Of a DNA stretch of 64,000 nucleotides, positions 44,745 to 53,739 are shown piece after piece. The notes under the pieces were generated by a model. It did no database searches, was not told where the DNA came from, and saw only the letters and a program-made list of their open reading frames with translations. The stretch comes from CAIWHR01 sp963708855 (GTDB lineage Bacteria; Pseudomonadota; Gammaproteobacteria; Burkholderiales; Casimicrobiaceae): the NCBI GenBank assembly GCA_963708855.1, contig CAVPUM010000025.1, forward strand, positions 37,709-101,708. The letters are read 5' to 3'. Every line of letters begins with the position of its first letter. The first letter of the stretch is position 1. The translations under genes and the position numbers were made by a program.

Positions 44745-46978
44745 TACCCCAGCTTGGCGACGACAATCCCGGCCGCGTCGCCGAACAGCTCGACCTTCAC
44801 ATCGGCCGCTGCTCCGATCGCGAACGTGCCGTCGGTCGTGGCAACGATGTTGGCCTGCAGCAGACCGTGGAGCGGCCGCGTCGGCCGTCCGAACACCCAG
44901 AGTTGTTCCAGCGGCGCTGCGGTGTCGATCTCGCCGGTATGCTGGACCGCGAAGCCCATCGGCAACGCGTAGCCTTCGCGCCCGAACACGGGGAACTGGT
45001 CCAGTCCGGCCTTGTAGCGCAGCACGCGCTGACCGGGGAAGCGTTGCCGCGAAATGAGGTCGTACCAGGCGCCGGGAGGCAGCGCGATCTCGACCTCGCC
45101 GCCGGGCTGGATCACCGGCGCGACGAGCAGCGTGTCACCGCACATGAACTGTGTCTCGTAGCCGCGGGTGAGCGCGTTGCCCGGAAACGCGAGCGCCATC
45201 GCCCGCATCACCGGCATTCCGGTCGCGACGGTCTCGTCGATCACCCGCTGCAGATACGGGATCAGGCGGTAGCGGAAGGCGAGCCAACTGCGCGCGATGG
45301 CTTCCGCTTCGGCGCCGAAGGCCCAGGGCTCGCGCTCGCCGATGCCGTGGACGCGGATGTGCGAACTGAACACCGTCGCCTGCAGCCAGCGCAGGTAGAG
45401 CTCCGCCGTCGGCTGCTGGGAGCCGTAGAAGCCGCCGATGTCGGAGCTGTGGTAGGGCACGCCGCTCATGCCCCAGGAAAGCCCGCCGCGGATCGATGCG
45501 GCGAGACCCTCCCAATCGCTTTGCGGGTCGCCGCCCCACTGGATCGGATAACGCTGGCTGCCGGTCCAGCCCGCACGGCCCCAGACCATCGGCGCGCTAT
45601 CGCGCTCGCGCTGGAATTTTGCCGTCGCCTCGAAGACGCATTGGTTGTACAGCAGCGGGTAGACGTTGTGGAGCCGGCGGCCGGAATCGCCGTTGAAGGC
45701 GACGGCGTCGTCGGGCACCTGTTCGCCGAAATCGGACTTGATCACGTCGACGCCGTCGGTGAACAACTTGGCGTGCGCGTCGCGCCACCACACGTAGGCG
45801 CCGGGGTGCGTGAAATCGACGAGGCCGCTTTCGGGCAGGGGTGTCGGCACTTTGCCGAAGGGGCTTGCGCCCGGCGTCGTGTCCCAGGCGAAGACGTACG
45901 GGTCTCCGTCGGCGTTGGTCAGCAGGTAGCCGCGCGACGCGAGGTCGGCGAACAAGGGCGAGTGAACGGACACGCAGGGGTATTCCCAGACGCAGATCCT
46001 GAGGTGGTGCGCCTTGATCGCATCGAGCGCGGCACGGGGATCGGGAAAACGGTCGGGATCCCACTCGAAGTCGAAGCGCGTCTCGGCCTGCCAGGCGGCG
46101 CGGCCGTCAAGCGTGAGCACATCGCAGGGAATCTTGTGCGCGCGAAGTTTCGCGGCCACCGTCGCGGCTTCCTCGGGCGTCTTGTAGTAGGAGCGCGAAA
46201 CCCACAAGCCGAGGCTCCACAGCGGAACCGGCGCCGGGCGACCCGTGAGCTGCGTGTACAGATCGAGGATGGCCGCGGGCGTGTCGGCCGCGAATAGGAA
46301 GAGGTCGAGCGCCTCGTCATCGACCTGAAGCACATACGAGCGGTGAGACCAATCCGGGTGTCCGACGCCATGCGTGACGCTCGCCGGCGTGTGGACGAAC
46401 ACGGCCCACGCGCCCTTGCCGGCGCCGGGGCTCCACGCGAACGGCGCGTTCTTGTAGGACAGGCCGGTGTTGACGCCCTGCGCGTCCACGACCCGCGAGT
46501 GGATCAGCTGTCCGCGTTTGTTGAGCGGCCCGAACTTTTCGCCAAGGCCGTACACGGGTTCGCCTGACGTGAGCGCCAGGGCCGCGGTCCACTGCCCGCC
46601 CTGGCGCAGGCGGCCGAACGACGGCAGTCGCGTCGAGTCGCGAAAATGCTCGTCGGTGATCGACCCGGCAACCGGCGCGCCGCGATGCAGAAGCCGGAAG
46701 CGCAGCGGCGCGGCCGTGAGCTCGAGCGTGGTGTCGCCCGCGGTGAATTTCCAGGCGCCGTCCGCGCCCGGCTCGACGGCGCACGCCTTGGGTTTCCCGA
46801 CGACGAGGCCGTAGTCGGGCTTCGTGCTCGGCCCAGCGCGCAGCCGGAACACGCCCGGCCCGTAACAGGTCACTTCCAGAATGTCGCCCGTCGACGTCGC
46901 GAGCGACGCGCCCGACGCGGACGTGTCGAGGCTCTGCAGCGCATCGAGGCGAACGAACCCCGTGGAGTCGATGGTCAT
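44744..46978 (-). CDS. Glycoside hydrolase family 31 (alpha-xylosidase YicI-like)
   Basis: 744 residues: N-terminal galactose-mutarotase-like beta-sandwich, then a TIM barrel with the nucleophile Asp416 (DVIKSDFGEQ) and acid/base Asp484 (WGGDPQSDW), positions close to those of YicI. A C-terminal beta domain (LVAPVIQPGGEVEIALPPG) follows. No signal peptide, so cytoplasmic. It should cleave alpha-xylosides or alpha-glucosides. It lies between an SMP-30 gene and pdxA in one apparent operon. Confidence 0.9.
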   Translation of the reverse strand: MTIDSTGFVRLDALQSLDTSASGASLATSTGDILEVTCYGPGVFRLRAGPSTKPDYGLVVGKPKACAVEPGADGAWKFTAGDTTLELTAAPLRFRLLHRGAPVAGSITDEHFRDSTRLPSFGRLRQGGQWTAALALTSGEPVYGLGEKFGPLNKRGQLIHSRVVDAQGVNTGLSYKNAPFAWSPGAGKGAWAVFVHTPASVTHGVGHPDWSHRSYVLQVDDEALDLFLFAADTPAAILDLYTQLTGRPAPVPLWSLGLWVSRSYYKTPEEAATVAAKLRAHKIPCDVLTLDGRAAWQAETRFDFEWDPDRFPDPRAALDAIKAHHLRICVWEYPCVSVHSPLFADLASRGYLLTNADGDPYVFAWDTTPGASPFGKVPTPLPESGLVDFTHPGAYVWWRDAHAKLFTDGVDVIKSDFGEQVPDDAVAFNGDSGRRLHNVYPLLYNQCVFEATAKFQRERDSAPMVWGRAGWTGSQRYPIQWGGDPQSDWEGLAASIRGGLSWGMSGVPYHSSDIGGFYGSQQPTAELYLRWLQATVFSSHIRVHGIGEREPWAFGAEAEAIARSWLAFRYRLIPYLQRVIDETVATGMPVMRAMALAFPGNALTRGYETQFMCGDTLLVAPVIQPGGEVEIALPPGAWYDLISRQRFPGQRVLRYKAGLDQFPVFGREGYALPMGFAVQHTGEIDTAAPLEQLWVFGRPTRPLHGLLQANIVATTDGTFAIGAAADVKVELFGDAAGIVVAKLG

Positions 46979-47009
46979 GGGCTGCGGCCGGTGGACGGGA
47001 GCGTGACGT

Positions 47010-47906
47010 TCATCCGGCGAAAAGGGGTTCGGGCAGTCCCGGCACGTCCACCGTCATCCCGAAAAGGCCGCCGGAGAGCGGCAGCCGCGCCAGCTCGTCG
47101 GCCTCCCGCATCTGCCGCGCGCTCGTGACGTAAAGGGTCTTAAAGTCGCGGCCACCCAGTGCGCACATGGTGGGACACATCGCCGGCAACGGGTACTCGG
47201 CCAGCACGCGCCCGTCGGGCGCAATCCGCTTCACCTTGCCCCCACGATAGAGTGCGGTCCAATAGCAGCCGTCGCGGTCGACGGCCGCGCCGTCGGGTCG
47301 ATCACCTTCCGCCGTGAAGCGCGTCAGCACCCGCGGATGGGAGGGTGTTCCGGAGGCGGCGTCGTACTCGTAGCCGTTGACGATCTGCGTGTTGGTGTCC
47401 GTGTGATACATCGTGCGGCCATCCGGACTGAACGCGAGGCCGTTGCTGATCGTCATCCCCGCCAGGAGTCGCGTCAGCGTGAAATCGGGATCGAGGCGAT
47501 ACAGCGCCCCCGTCGCCGCGTCACGCGACTCGTTCATGCTGCCGGCGAGGAAGCGGCCCTGCGGATCGCAGCGGCCGTCGTTGAAGCGATGGTGCGAAGG
47601 ATCGTAGGGCGCGTGGGCGACCTTCCGCGCGAGCGTCCCGTCCTCCCGCGCGAGCCAGAAGCCGCTGCGCAGCGCGACGACGAAGCCGCCGGCACGACGC
47701 AGCGCGAAACAGCCGATCGATTCCGGCATCGCCATTGCCGTGTTGCGGCCGGTGGCCGGATCGAAGCGGTTGAGCGCCGGGGCGTTGATGTCCACCCAGT
47801 ACAGGACCTGCTCGGCCACCGACCAGACGGGGCACTCGCCGAGGCTCGCGCGGACGTCGAGGACGCAGCGGAAGGGGGAGGTGACAGGAGGCGCGGAAGG
47901 GCTCAT
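47010..47906 (-). CDS. SMP-30/gluconolactonase family protein
   Basis: 298 residues with the six-bladed propeller metal-site motifs ASLGECPVW, HHRFNDGRCDPQGRF, TISNGLAFSPDGRTMYHTD and GDRPDGAAVDRDG. Members hydrolyse sugar lactones. I use the ATG at 47906; an upstream extension to 47951 is Arg-rich and unconserved. With the GH31 gene 31 bases downstream it suggests a small sugar-use module. Confidence 0.88.
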   Translation of the reverse strand: MSPSAPPVTSPFRCVLDVRASLGECPVWSVAEQVLYWVDINAPALNRFDPATGRNTAMAMPESIGCFALRRAGGFVVALRSGFWLAREDGTLARKVAHAPYDPSHHRFNDGRCDPQGRFLAGSMNESRDAATGALYRLDPDFTLTRLLAGMTISNGLAFSPDGRTMYHTDTNTQIVNGYEYDAASGTPSHPRVLTRFTAEGDRPDGAAVDRDGCYWTALYRGGKVKRIAPDGRVLAEYPLPAMCPTMCALGGRDFKTLYVTSARQMREADELARLPLSGGLFGMTVDVPGLPEPLFAG

Positions 47907-48170
47907 GAAGGCATTCGCCGCTCGCCGGCACAGCGCCCGGCGAGCGCGCACTTGCAGTGATTGACGAGCGGGTCCATCGGTCTACTCCGGAAAAGCCGTC
48001 GGGCCGCCGCAGGGGCATGCCCCCGGCGGCCACCGGGGAGCATCATACCGGGTACGGCACCGGTGAGGAATTCGCGCGCGGCGCGATCATTGCCGGACGA
48101 GAATCGGCGCGGCGCACGCAGGCTTACAATGGGTGTTCAACCGAGGCTCGCCGCCGCCTCTCCGGTTCGC

Positions 48171-48887
48171 ATGCGCTTCCCCCGCTCACTAGTCGCCTCC
48201 AGGGATTTTCGCGAGGGTTTCGCGGAGATGCTGCCCGCATGCATCGGGCTGATCCCCTTCGGTCTCGTCTGCGGTGTGGGCGCGGCCGCGGCCGGTATCG
48301 GTTTTCTCGGGGCGCTCGGCATGAGCGCGATCATCTTCTCCGGCGCGGCGCAGATCCTCGCCGTGCAGCTGCTCGCGGACGGTGCGCCGGTCGCGGTCAT
48401 CGTTCTCACCTGCTTCGTCGCGGGGCTGCGCTTCCTGATGTACAGCGCCGCGATGGCCCCGTACCTCAAGCCCCTCCCCGCGCGCTGGCAGAACGGCCTG
48501 GCGTTCCTGTTGACGGACCAGGCCTTCGCGGCGTCGGTCCGCCGCTTTTCCGCCACGCACGATCCGCGCGGCGGCGCGCTGCATTTTCTCGGTGGCGGCA
48601 GCGCGTTGTGGATCATGTGGCAGCTCACCAATGCCATCGGCTTCCTCGCCGGGAACGTGATCCCGGCTGCGTGGTCGCTCGAATTTGCGGTGCCGCTGTG
48701 CTTCGTCGCGCTCGTCGCACCGGTGCTGCGCGAGGTGCCGGTGATCGTTGCCGCGGTTGCTGCCGGCGTCTTCGTGCTCGCTCTCGCGGCGCTGCCGATG
48801 AAGCTCAATCTGATCGTCGCCGGCGTGATCGGCATCGTTGCCGGAACGCTCACCGATCTGGCGAGGGAGCGATGGAAGGCGCACTGA
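48171..48887 (+). CDS. azlC: Branched-chain amino acid exporter large subunit AzlC
   Basis: About 238 residues with several membrane helices and the AzlC signatures GFAEMLPACIGLIPFGLVCG, IIFSGAAQI and GLRFLMYSAAMAPYL, and LTDQAFAAS. It exports branched-chain amino acids or azaleucine with AzlD. Two ATGs are possible (48129 and 48171). I use 48171 because a TACAAT box overlaps the first (48125-48130). azlD overlaps its end by 16 bases. Confidence 0.9.
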   Translation: MRFPRSLVASRDFREGFAEMLPACIGLIPFGLVCGVGAAAAGIGFLGALGMSAIIFSGAAQILAVQLLADGAPVAVIVLTCFVAGLRFLMYSAAMAPYLKPLPARWQNGLAFLLTDQAFAASVRRFSATHDPRGGALHFLGGGSALWIMWQLTNAIGFLAGNVIPAAWSLEFAVPLCFVALVAPVLREVPVIVAAVAAGVFVLALAALPMKLNLIVAGVIGIVAGTLTDLARERWKAH

Positions 48888-49210
48888 GCGTCTGGCTCGT
48901 CATCCTTGCCGTCGGCGCTCTCAATTACCTGTCGCGGCTGTCGTTCATCGCGGCCTTCGGGCGGCGCTCGATGCCGGCGTGGCTTGCCCGGTCGCTCAAG
49001 TTCGTGCCGGCCGCGATGCTCTCGGCCCTGGTTCTGCCGATGATCGTCGGTGTCCCGACTGCCGGCGCGACTGCGTGGGTGAATCCAAAGGTGCTGGCGG
49101 CGATCGCCGCCGCCGTGACCGCCTTCCACACCCACAGCACGCCGAAGACGCTGGGGGTCGGGATGCTGGCGCTCTGGTTCCTGCAGTGGCTGTCGGGCGC
49201 CCTGGCCTGA
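48872..49210 (+). CDS. azlD: Branched-chain amino acid exporter small subunit AzlD
   Basis: 112 residues, about four helices: VWLVILAVGALNYLSRLSFIAA, LKFVPAAMLSALVLPMIV and FHTHSTPKTLGVGM match AzlD. The ATG at 48872 has a GAGGGAG site and lies inside the azlC end. It is the partner of AzlC. Confidence 0.9.
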   Translation: MEGALSVWLVILAVGALNYLSRLSFIAAFGRRSMPAWLARSLKFVPAAMLSALVLPMIVGVPTAGATAWVNPKVLAAIAAAVTAFHTHSTPKTLGVGMLALWFLQWLSGALA

Positions 49211-49287
49211 CATCGGTGTTGCCCCGGGCCGCGCATTCGACGCGGCGATTTTCGGCTAACATCGATCTTTTGCCCTGGATGGATCTC

Positions 49288-50130
49288 ATGCGCTTCGAAG
49301 GCACCGATACCTATATCGCCACGCCCGACCTCATGCTGGCGGTGAACGCGGCGATCGCGCTGGAACGGCCGCTGCTGATCAAGGGCGAGCCCGGCACCGG
49401 CAAGACCATGCTGGCCGAGGAGGTCGCGCGCGCGCTCGGCCGGCCGCTCCTCCAATGGCACATCAAGTCGACGACGAAGGCGCAGCAGGGCCTCTACGAG
49501 TACGACGCCGTGTCGCGGCTGCGCGATTCGCAGCTGGGCGACGCGCATGTCGGCGACATTGCGCATTACATCAAGCGCGGCGTGCTGTGGGAGGCGTTCG
49601 AAGCGCCGGCGCCGGCGGTCGTGCTGATCGACGAAGTGGACAAGGCCGACATCGAGTTCCCGAACGACCTGCTGCGCGAGCTCGACCGGATGGAGTTCTA
49701 CGTCTACGAGACGCAGCAGACCGTACGGGCGACGAATCGGCCGCTCGTCGTCATCACCTCGAACAACGAGAAGGAGCTCCCCGACGCCTTCCTGCGCCGC
49801 TGCTTCTTTCACTACATCCGCTTTCCCGACCGCGAGACGATGACGCGGATCGTCGATGTCCACTTCCCGGGCCTCAAGAAGGCGCTGCTGACCGAGGCGC
49901 TGGAAGTGTTCTTCAACCTGCGCGAAGTGCCGGGCTTGAAGAAGAAACCGTCGACGTCGGAATTGCTCGACTGGCTGAAGCTGCTGCTTGCCGAGGACAT
50001 CCCGCCCGAGGCGCTGAAAAGCAGCGACCGGAAGATGCTGATCCCGCCGCTGCACGGCGCGCTGCTCAAGAACGAGCAGGACGTGCATCTGTTCGAGCGC
50101 GTCGCGTTCATGGCGCGCAGCGGACGGTAG
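49288..50130 (+). CDS. MoxR family AAA+ ATPase
   Basis: 280 residues: Walker A KGEPGTGKTMLAEEVA, Walker B VVLIDEVDKADIEF, sensor VVITSNNEKELPDAFLRRCFFHYI. MoxR ATPases act as chaperones that load cofactors or activate partners through VWA proteins. I use ATG 49288 (MRFEGTDTY); ATG 49279 is also possible. The VWA partner follows after an intervening acetyltransferase gene. Confidence 0.93.
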   Translation: MRFEGTDTYIATPDLMLAVNAAIALERPLLIKGEPGTGKTMLAEEVARALGRPLLQWHIKSTTKAQQGLYEYDAVSRLRDSQLGDAHVGDIAHYIKRGVLWEAFEAPAPAVVLIDEVDKADIEFPNDLLRELDRMEFYVYETQQTVRATNRPLVVITSNNEKELPDAFLRRCFFHYIRFPDRETMTRIVDVHFPGLKKALLTEALEVFFNLREVPGLKKKPSTSELLDWLKLLLAEDIPPEALKSSDRKMLIPPLHGALLKNEQDVHLFERVAFMARSGR

Positions 50131-50131
50131 C

Positions 50132-50734
50132 GTGACATTCGTCGAACCGGTGACCCTCGAAGGGCGCCATGTCCGACTCGACCCCATGACTGGCGCGCAC
50201 GCCGACGCGCTCGCGGCGGCACTCGGCATCGCCGCTGCCGACGGCAGCATGTGGGAATCGAAGGTGACATCGATTCCGCGACCCGAAGGCATGCGCGCCT
50301 ATGTGGACCAGGCGCTGGCGGAGATGGAGCGCGGCGCCTCGATGCCGTTCGTCACGGTCGACCGGGCGAGCGGAAAGGTCGTCGGCAGCACACGGTACAT
50401 GAACATCGAAGCGCCGCATCGCCGGCTGGAGATCGGGACGACCTGGATCGGGAAGTCGTTCCAGCGCACGGCAATCAATACCGAGGCGAAATACCTGATG
50501 CTGAAGCACGCATTCGAGACGCTGCGCTGCATCGCGGTGGACCTGCGCACGCACGAGAAGAACCTTCAGTCCCGCGCCGCGATCGAGCGGCTGGGAGCGA
50601 AGCTCGACGGCATCCTGCGCAATCACCGGATCCTGCCGGACGGCAGCCTGCGCAATACGGCGACCTATTCCATCATCGACGCCGAGTGGCCCACGGTGAA
50701 GGGGCGGCTGGAGGCGCGGATGAATACATGCTGA
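50132..50734 (+). CDS. GNAT acetyltransferase (RimJ/RimL type)
   Basis: 200 residues with VTLEGRHVRLDPMTGAHA, GKVVGSTRYMN, LEIGTTWIGKSFQRTAINTEAKYLML and NLQSRAAIERLGAKLDG, which is the RimJ/RimL-type N-acetyltransferase pattern. The start is GTG 1 base after the moxR stop, and its end overlaps the VWA gene by 7 bases. It therefore sits inside the MoxR-VWA operon. Substrate unknown. Confidence 0.88.
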   Translation: MTFVEPVTLEGRHVRLDPMTGAHADALAAALGIAAADGSMWESKVTSIPRPEGMRAYVDQALAEMERGASMPFVTVDRASGKVVGSTRYMNIEAPHRRLEIGTTWIGKSFQRTAINTEAKYLMLKHAFETLRCIAVDLRTHEKNLQSRAAIERLGAKLDGILRNHRILPDGSLRNTATYSIIDAEWPTVKGRLEARMNTC

Positions 50735-51903
50735 TCGGTTTCTTCCTGCACCTCAAGTCCGCGCGCCTGCCGGTGTCCACGCGCGAGTTCCTGACGCTGC
50801 TCGAGGCGCTCGAGGCGCGCGTGGTGTCGCTGTCGATCGACGACTTCTACCACCTGGCGCGCACCTCGCTGATCAAGGACGAGGCCCAGTTCGACCGCTA
50901 CGACCTCGCGTTCGCGACCTATTTCAAGGGCGTGAACGCGATCTTCGACATCCGCGCCGCAATCCCCGAGGAGTGGCTGCGCAAGGAGTTCGAGCGGCTG
51001 CTCTCGCCCGAGGACAAGGCGAAGATCGAGGCGCTGGGCGGCTGGGACAAGCTGATGGAGACGTTGAAGCAGCGGCTCGCCGAGCAGAAAGCGCGCCACG
51101 CGGGCGGCGCCAAATGGATCGGCACGGGCGGCACCAGCCCGTTCGGCGCCTACGGCTACAACCCCGAGGGCATCCGGATCGGCCAGGAAGGCGGCGGCAA
51201 CCGCAGCGCGGTCAAGGTCTGGGACGAGCGCAGCTTTCGCAACCTCGACGGCGACGTCGAACTCAACACGCGCAACATCAAGGTGGCGCTGCGGCGCCTG
51301 CGCCGGTTCGCGCGCGAAGGCGTGCCCGAGGAGCTCGACATGGAGGGCACGATCGAGGGCACCGCGAAGAACGCCGGCTACCTCGACCTCCACCTCGTGC
51401 CCGAGCGCCGCAACCGGGTGAAGGTGCTGCTGTTCCTCGACGTGGGCGGCTCGATGGACCCGCACGTACGCGTCTGCGAGGAGCTCTTCTCGGCGACGAA
51501 GACGGAGTTCCGGCACCTCGAATACTTCTATTTCCACAATTGCGTCTACGACCACGTCTGGCGCGAAAATGCGCGCCGGAATCACGAACGCATGGCAACC
51601 TGGGATCTTCTGCACAAGTACGGGCCGGACTGGAAGGTGATCTTCGTCGGCGACGCCGCGATGAGCCCGTACGAGCTCGTGCAGGCGGGCGGCTCGGTCG
51701 AGTACATGAACGAGGAGCCGGGGGTGGTCTGGCTGAAGCGCATCGCCGAACACTTCCGCCGCGTCATCTGGTGGAACCCTGAGCCGCCGCGCGCGTGGGA
51801 GTACACGCGCTCGACGCAGATCGTGATGCAGGCGGTCGGCCCGCGGATGTTTCCGCTGACGCTCGACGGCATCGCGCGCGGCATCGACGCGCTGCGGCAC
51901 TGA
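50728..51903 (+). CDS. VWA (CoxE-like) domain protein
   Basis: 391 residues of the family paired with MoxR in many betaproteobacteria. An N-terminal helical region (LLEALEARVVSLSIDDFYHLAR) is followed by a VWA domain with the metal site LFLDVGGSMDPHV (DxGxS form rather than the usual DxSxS) and FVGDAAMSPYEL. It should work with the MoxR ATPase to mature or remodel a target complex. No cox genes are nearby, so the target is unknown. Confidence 0.88.
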   Translation: MLIGFFLHLKSARLPVSTREFLTLLEALEARVVSLSIDDFYHLARTSLIKDEAQFDRYDLAFATYFKGVNAIFDIRAAIPEEWLRKEFERLLSPEDKAKIEALGGWDKLMETLKQRLAEQKARHAGGAKWIGTGGTSPFGAYGYNPEGIRIGQEGGGNRSAVKVWDERSFRNLDGDVELNTRNIKVALRRLRRFAREGVPEELDMEGTIEGTAKNAGYLDLHLVPERRNRVKVLLFLDVGGSMDPHVRVCEELFSATKTEFRHLEYFYFHNCVYDHVWRENARRNHERMATWDLLHKYGPDWKVIFVGDAAMSPYELVQAGGSVEYMNEEPGVVWLKRIAEHFRRVIWWNPEPPRAWEYTRSTQIVMQAVGPRMFPLTLDGIARGIDALRH

Positions 51904-52052
51904 GATGAACGGCCCCCACGCTCACTGTGTGCGGCTTCGCCGCATCCCGATGCGCGGGACCAGCCTTCGGCTGTCCTGCGGCCTTCGGCCCGGTGTTCGC
52001 TGCCCCCCGTGGGGGCAGTCAGAGCCGTTCGGGCGGCCGGGCGGGCTCTGAG
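51904..52052 (+). repeat. Dispersed intergenic repeat, copy B (with inserted segment)
   Basis: Starts TGAACGGCCCCCACGCTCAC and ends CGTTCGGGCGGCCGGGCGGG then CTCTGA, matching the modules at 4491-4577 (inverted orientation). Between them lie about 66 extra bases with small hairpins (for example GCGGCCTTCGGCCCGG) and a CTGCCCCCCGTGGGGGCAG hairpin shared with copy A. It fills the gap between the VWA and fructosamine-kinase genes. Confidence 0.7.
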
Positions 52053-52054
52053 CA

Positions 52055-52927
52055 GTGGACGGGGAGTGGCAGTCTGCCGCCGTAGCGCTGATCGGCGGCG
52101 CGGCGAACGCCGCGCGCTGGGCCGACCTCGGTGGCAGCTCGCTCAACGGAACCTGGCGGCTGGAAGTCGGCCGCGAGCGGTACTTCGTCAAGACCCACGC
52201 GATTTCGCGAATGGCCATGCTGGAGGCGGAAGCCGAGGGGTTGCGCGAGCTCGCGCGCCCCCGTGCGATACGCGTGCCGACGCCCTTGGCCTGCAGTGGC
52301 GCGGGTCGCTGCGCCTTCCTCGTGCTGGAATGGCTGGACTTCGGTGGCGGCGGCCGCGATGCAGCCCTCGGCACGGCGTTGGCGCAGCTTCACCGGACGA
52401 CCGCGGAAGCGTACGGCTGGCATCGCGACAACACGATCGGCACGACGCCGCAGGACAATGCGCGGACCAGGGATTGGGCCGCGTTCTTCCGCGACCGGCG
52501 GATTGCGCCGCAACTCGCGCTCGCCGCGCGCAATGGCCACGGCGGCCCGCTGCAGCGTGCCGGCGGGGAACTGCTGGCGGCGATTCCGCTCCTGCTTGCG
52601 GGCCGTGCGCCTGCGGCGTCACTGCTGCACGGCGATCTCTGGTCCGGCAATGCCGCGCGGCTCGCCTCGGGCGGACCGGTGATCTTCGATCCCGCTGTCT
52701 ACTTCGGCGACCGGGAAGCCGAGCTCGCGATGACCGAGCTCTTCGGCGGCTTTCCGGCCTCCTTTTACGCGGCGTATCGCGACGCATGGCCGATCGACGC
52801 GGGCTATCCGGTGCGGCGCACGCTCTACAACCTCTACCACGTGCTGAACCACCTCAATCTGTTCGGCGGAGGCTACGGTGCACAGGCGTCAGCGATGATC
52901 GGGCAACTCCTCGCGGCGGCGCGCTGA
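52055..52927 (+). CDS. Fructosamine kinase family protein
   Basis: 290 residues: GGSSLNGTWRLEVGRERYFVK, LVLEWLDFGG, catalytic SLLHGDLWSGNAA and metal motif VIFDPAVYFGDREAELAMTELFGGF match the fructosamine/ketosamine-3-kinase family, which deglycates proteins by phosphorylating Amadori sugars. The start is a GTG at 52055, directly after repeat copy B. It is the last high-GC chromosomal gene before the A/T-richer cassette region. Confidence 0.88.
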   Translation: MDGEWQSAAVALIGGAANAARWADLGGSSLNGTWRLEVGRERYFVKTHAISRMAMLEAEAEGLRELARPRAIRVPTPLACSGAGRCAFLVLEWLDFGGGGRDAALGTALAQLHRTTAEAYGWHRDNTIGTTPQDNARTRDWAAFFRDRRIAPQLALAARNGHGGPLQRAGGELLAAIPLLLAGRAPAASLLHGDLWSGNAARLASGGPVIFDPAVYFGDREAELAMTELFGGFPASFYAAYRDAWPIDAGYPVRRTLYNLYHVLNHLNLFGGGYGAQASAMIGQLLAAAR

Positions 52928-53220
52928 CTCCCGCGGTTCCGGTTGCCGGCGTTCGTCTGCAACAAGCGATCAATCACTCATACTGTCGAGGCGCGTGGGG
53001 TGGGCCTCGACCCCGGGCGGATAGCGCTGACGGGGGAGTTGACAATACGTTCAATCCAAACGCGGAAGGACTGCGTGGTACGGACGCTGTCGTATTTGAT
53101 CCGGTTCCTGTCCCGGACCCGTTCTAGCAGCCGAAAAGGGGTGGAACCGCCTCCATTGAACCAGGCCTTTCGTCCCCCGAATCGCAAACCATAGCTGTGA
53201 TTCTCCGAGACTTTCCAACA

Positions 53221-53285
53221 GTGCCCCATATTTGACCGAATCCAGGCGACAATTCCGGCCGAATCGCCTGGTTTCCACGGGGCAC
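53221..53285. repeat. Nested inverted repeat
   Basis: Outer arms GTGCCCC (53221-53227) and GGGGCAC (53279-53285); inner arms CCAGGCGA (53242-53249) and TCGCCTGG (53264-53271) around a 14-base loop. It could be the folded part of a degenerate attC-like site or an insertion-element remnant. Confidence 0.6.
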
Positions 53286-53303
53286 ATTCGAGTCACACTA
53301 TGC

Positions 53304-53310
53304 GTTGGGC
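53304..53310 (+). repeat. Core-like site GTTGGGC (left end of the array)
   Basis: GTTGGGC fits the GTTRRRY core of integron recombination sites and lies 53 bases before the first cassette gene. No matching RYYYAAC arm was found upstream, so it may be an attI-like or half-decayed site. Confidence 0.4.
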
Positions 53311-53363
53311 CTCATCGGATCCGACGTCGTGTATGCCGGAGATTGTCCAGCGAATGAGGAGGA

Positions 53364-53690
53364 ATGGTGGCGTCGAAGATCGATATTGATGGCCTCACCG
53401 AAGCGCAGCTGATCGATCTCAACAATCGCGTCGTCGAAAGACTGCGTTTCCTGCATCAGGCAAGGGCGCATTCCCGAATGCTTGAGTTTTCGGTTGGCGA
53501 TCGGGTCTCGTTCCAACCGGAAGGAAGAGAACCCCTTCTGGGTATGCTTACCCGATACAACAAGAAGACGGTTACTGTCATCACCGAGCAAGGGCAGCGC
53601 TGGAACGTTTCACCCGGTGCGCTGCGGAAGGTCAAAGACATCGGGGCTGATTTCGGTGGTCCGAACGTCGTCGAACTTCGAAAGAAGTGA
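53364..53690 (+). CDS. Cassette gene: hypothetical protein
   Basis: 108 residues, soluble. The N-terminal helix (DGLTEAQLIDLNNRVVERLRFL) is followed by a small beta segment (SVGDRVSFQPEGREPLLGML ... KTVTVITEQGQRWNVSP) that resembles a short KOW/SH3-like barrel. I cannot name a function. It has an excellent GAGGAGGA site and starts just after the GTTGGGC core. Confidence 0.7.
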   Translation: MVASKIDIDGLTEAQLIDLNNRVVERLRFLHQARAHSRMLEFSVGDRVSFQPEGREPLLGMLTRYNKKTVTVITEQGQRWNVSPGALRKVKDIGADFGGPNVVELRKK

Positions 53691-53739
53691 ACGCGCCATG
53701 AGGCGTCGCAAGCCCCACGATCTTTTGGACGGAGCGGCA

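Larger units (their letters stand above)
52928..53363. other. Gene-free stretch at the left edge of the cassette array
   Basis: About 436 bases. Neither strand shows a coding frame I would support. The GC content drops within it. It holds the nested inverted repeat at 53221-53285 and a GTTGGGC core-like site at 53304-53310, and ends with a GAGGAGGA ribosome site for the first cassette gene. Confidence 0.6.

Noticed and set aside
52928..53363. Short frames on both strands, examined as a possible integrase or transposase remnant
   Set aside because: No tyrosine-recombinase or DDE motifs; the predicted products are short and compositionally odd.
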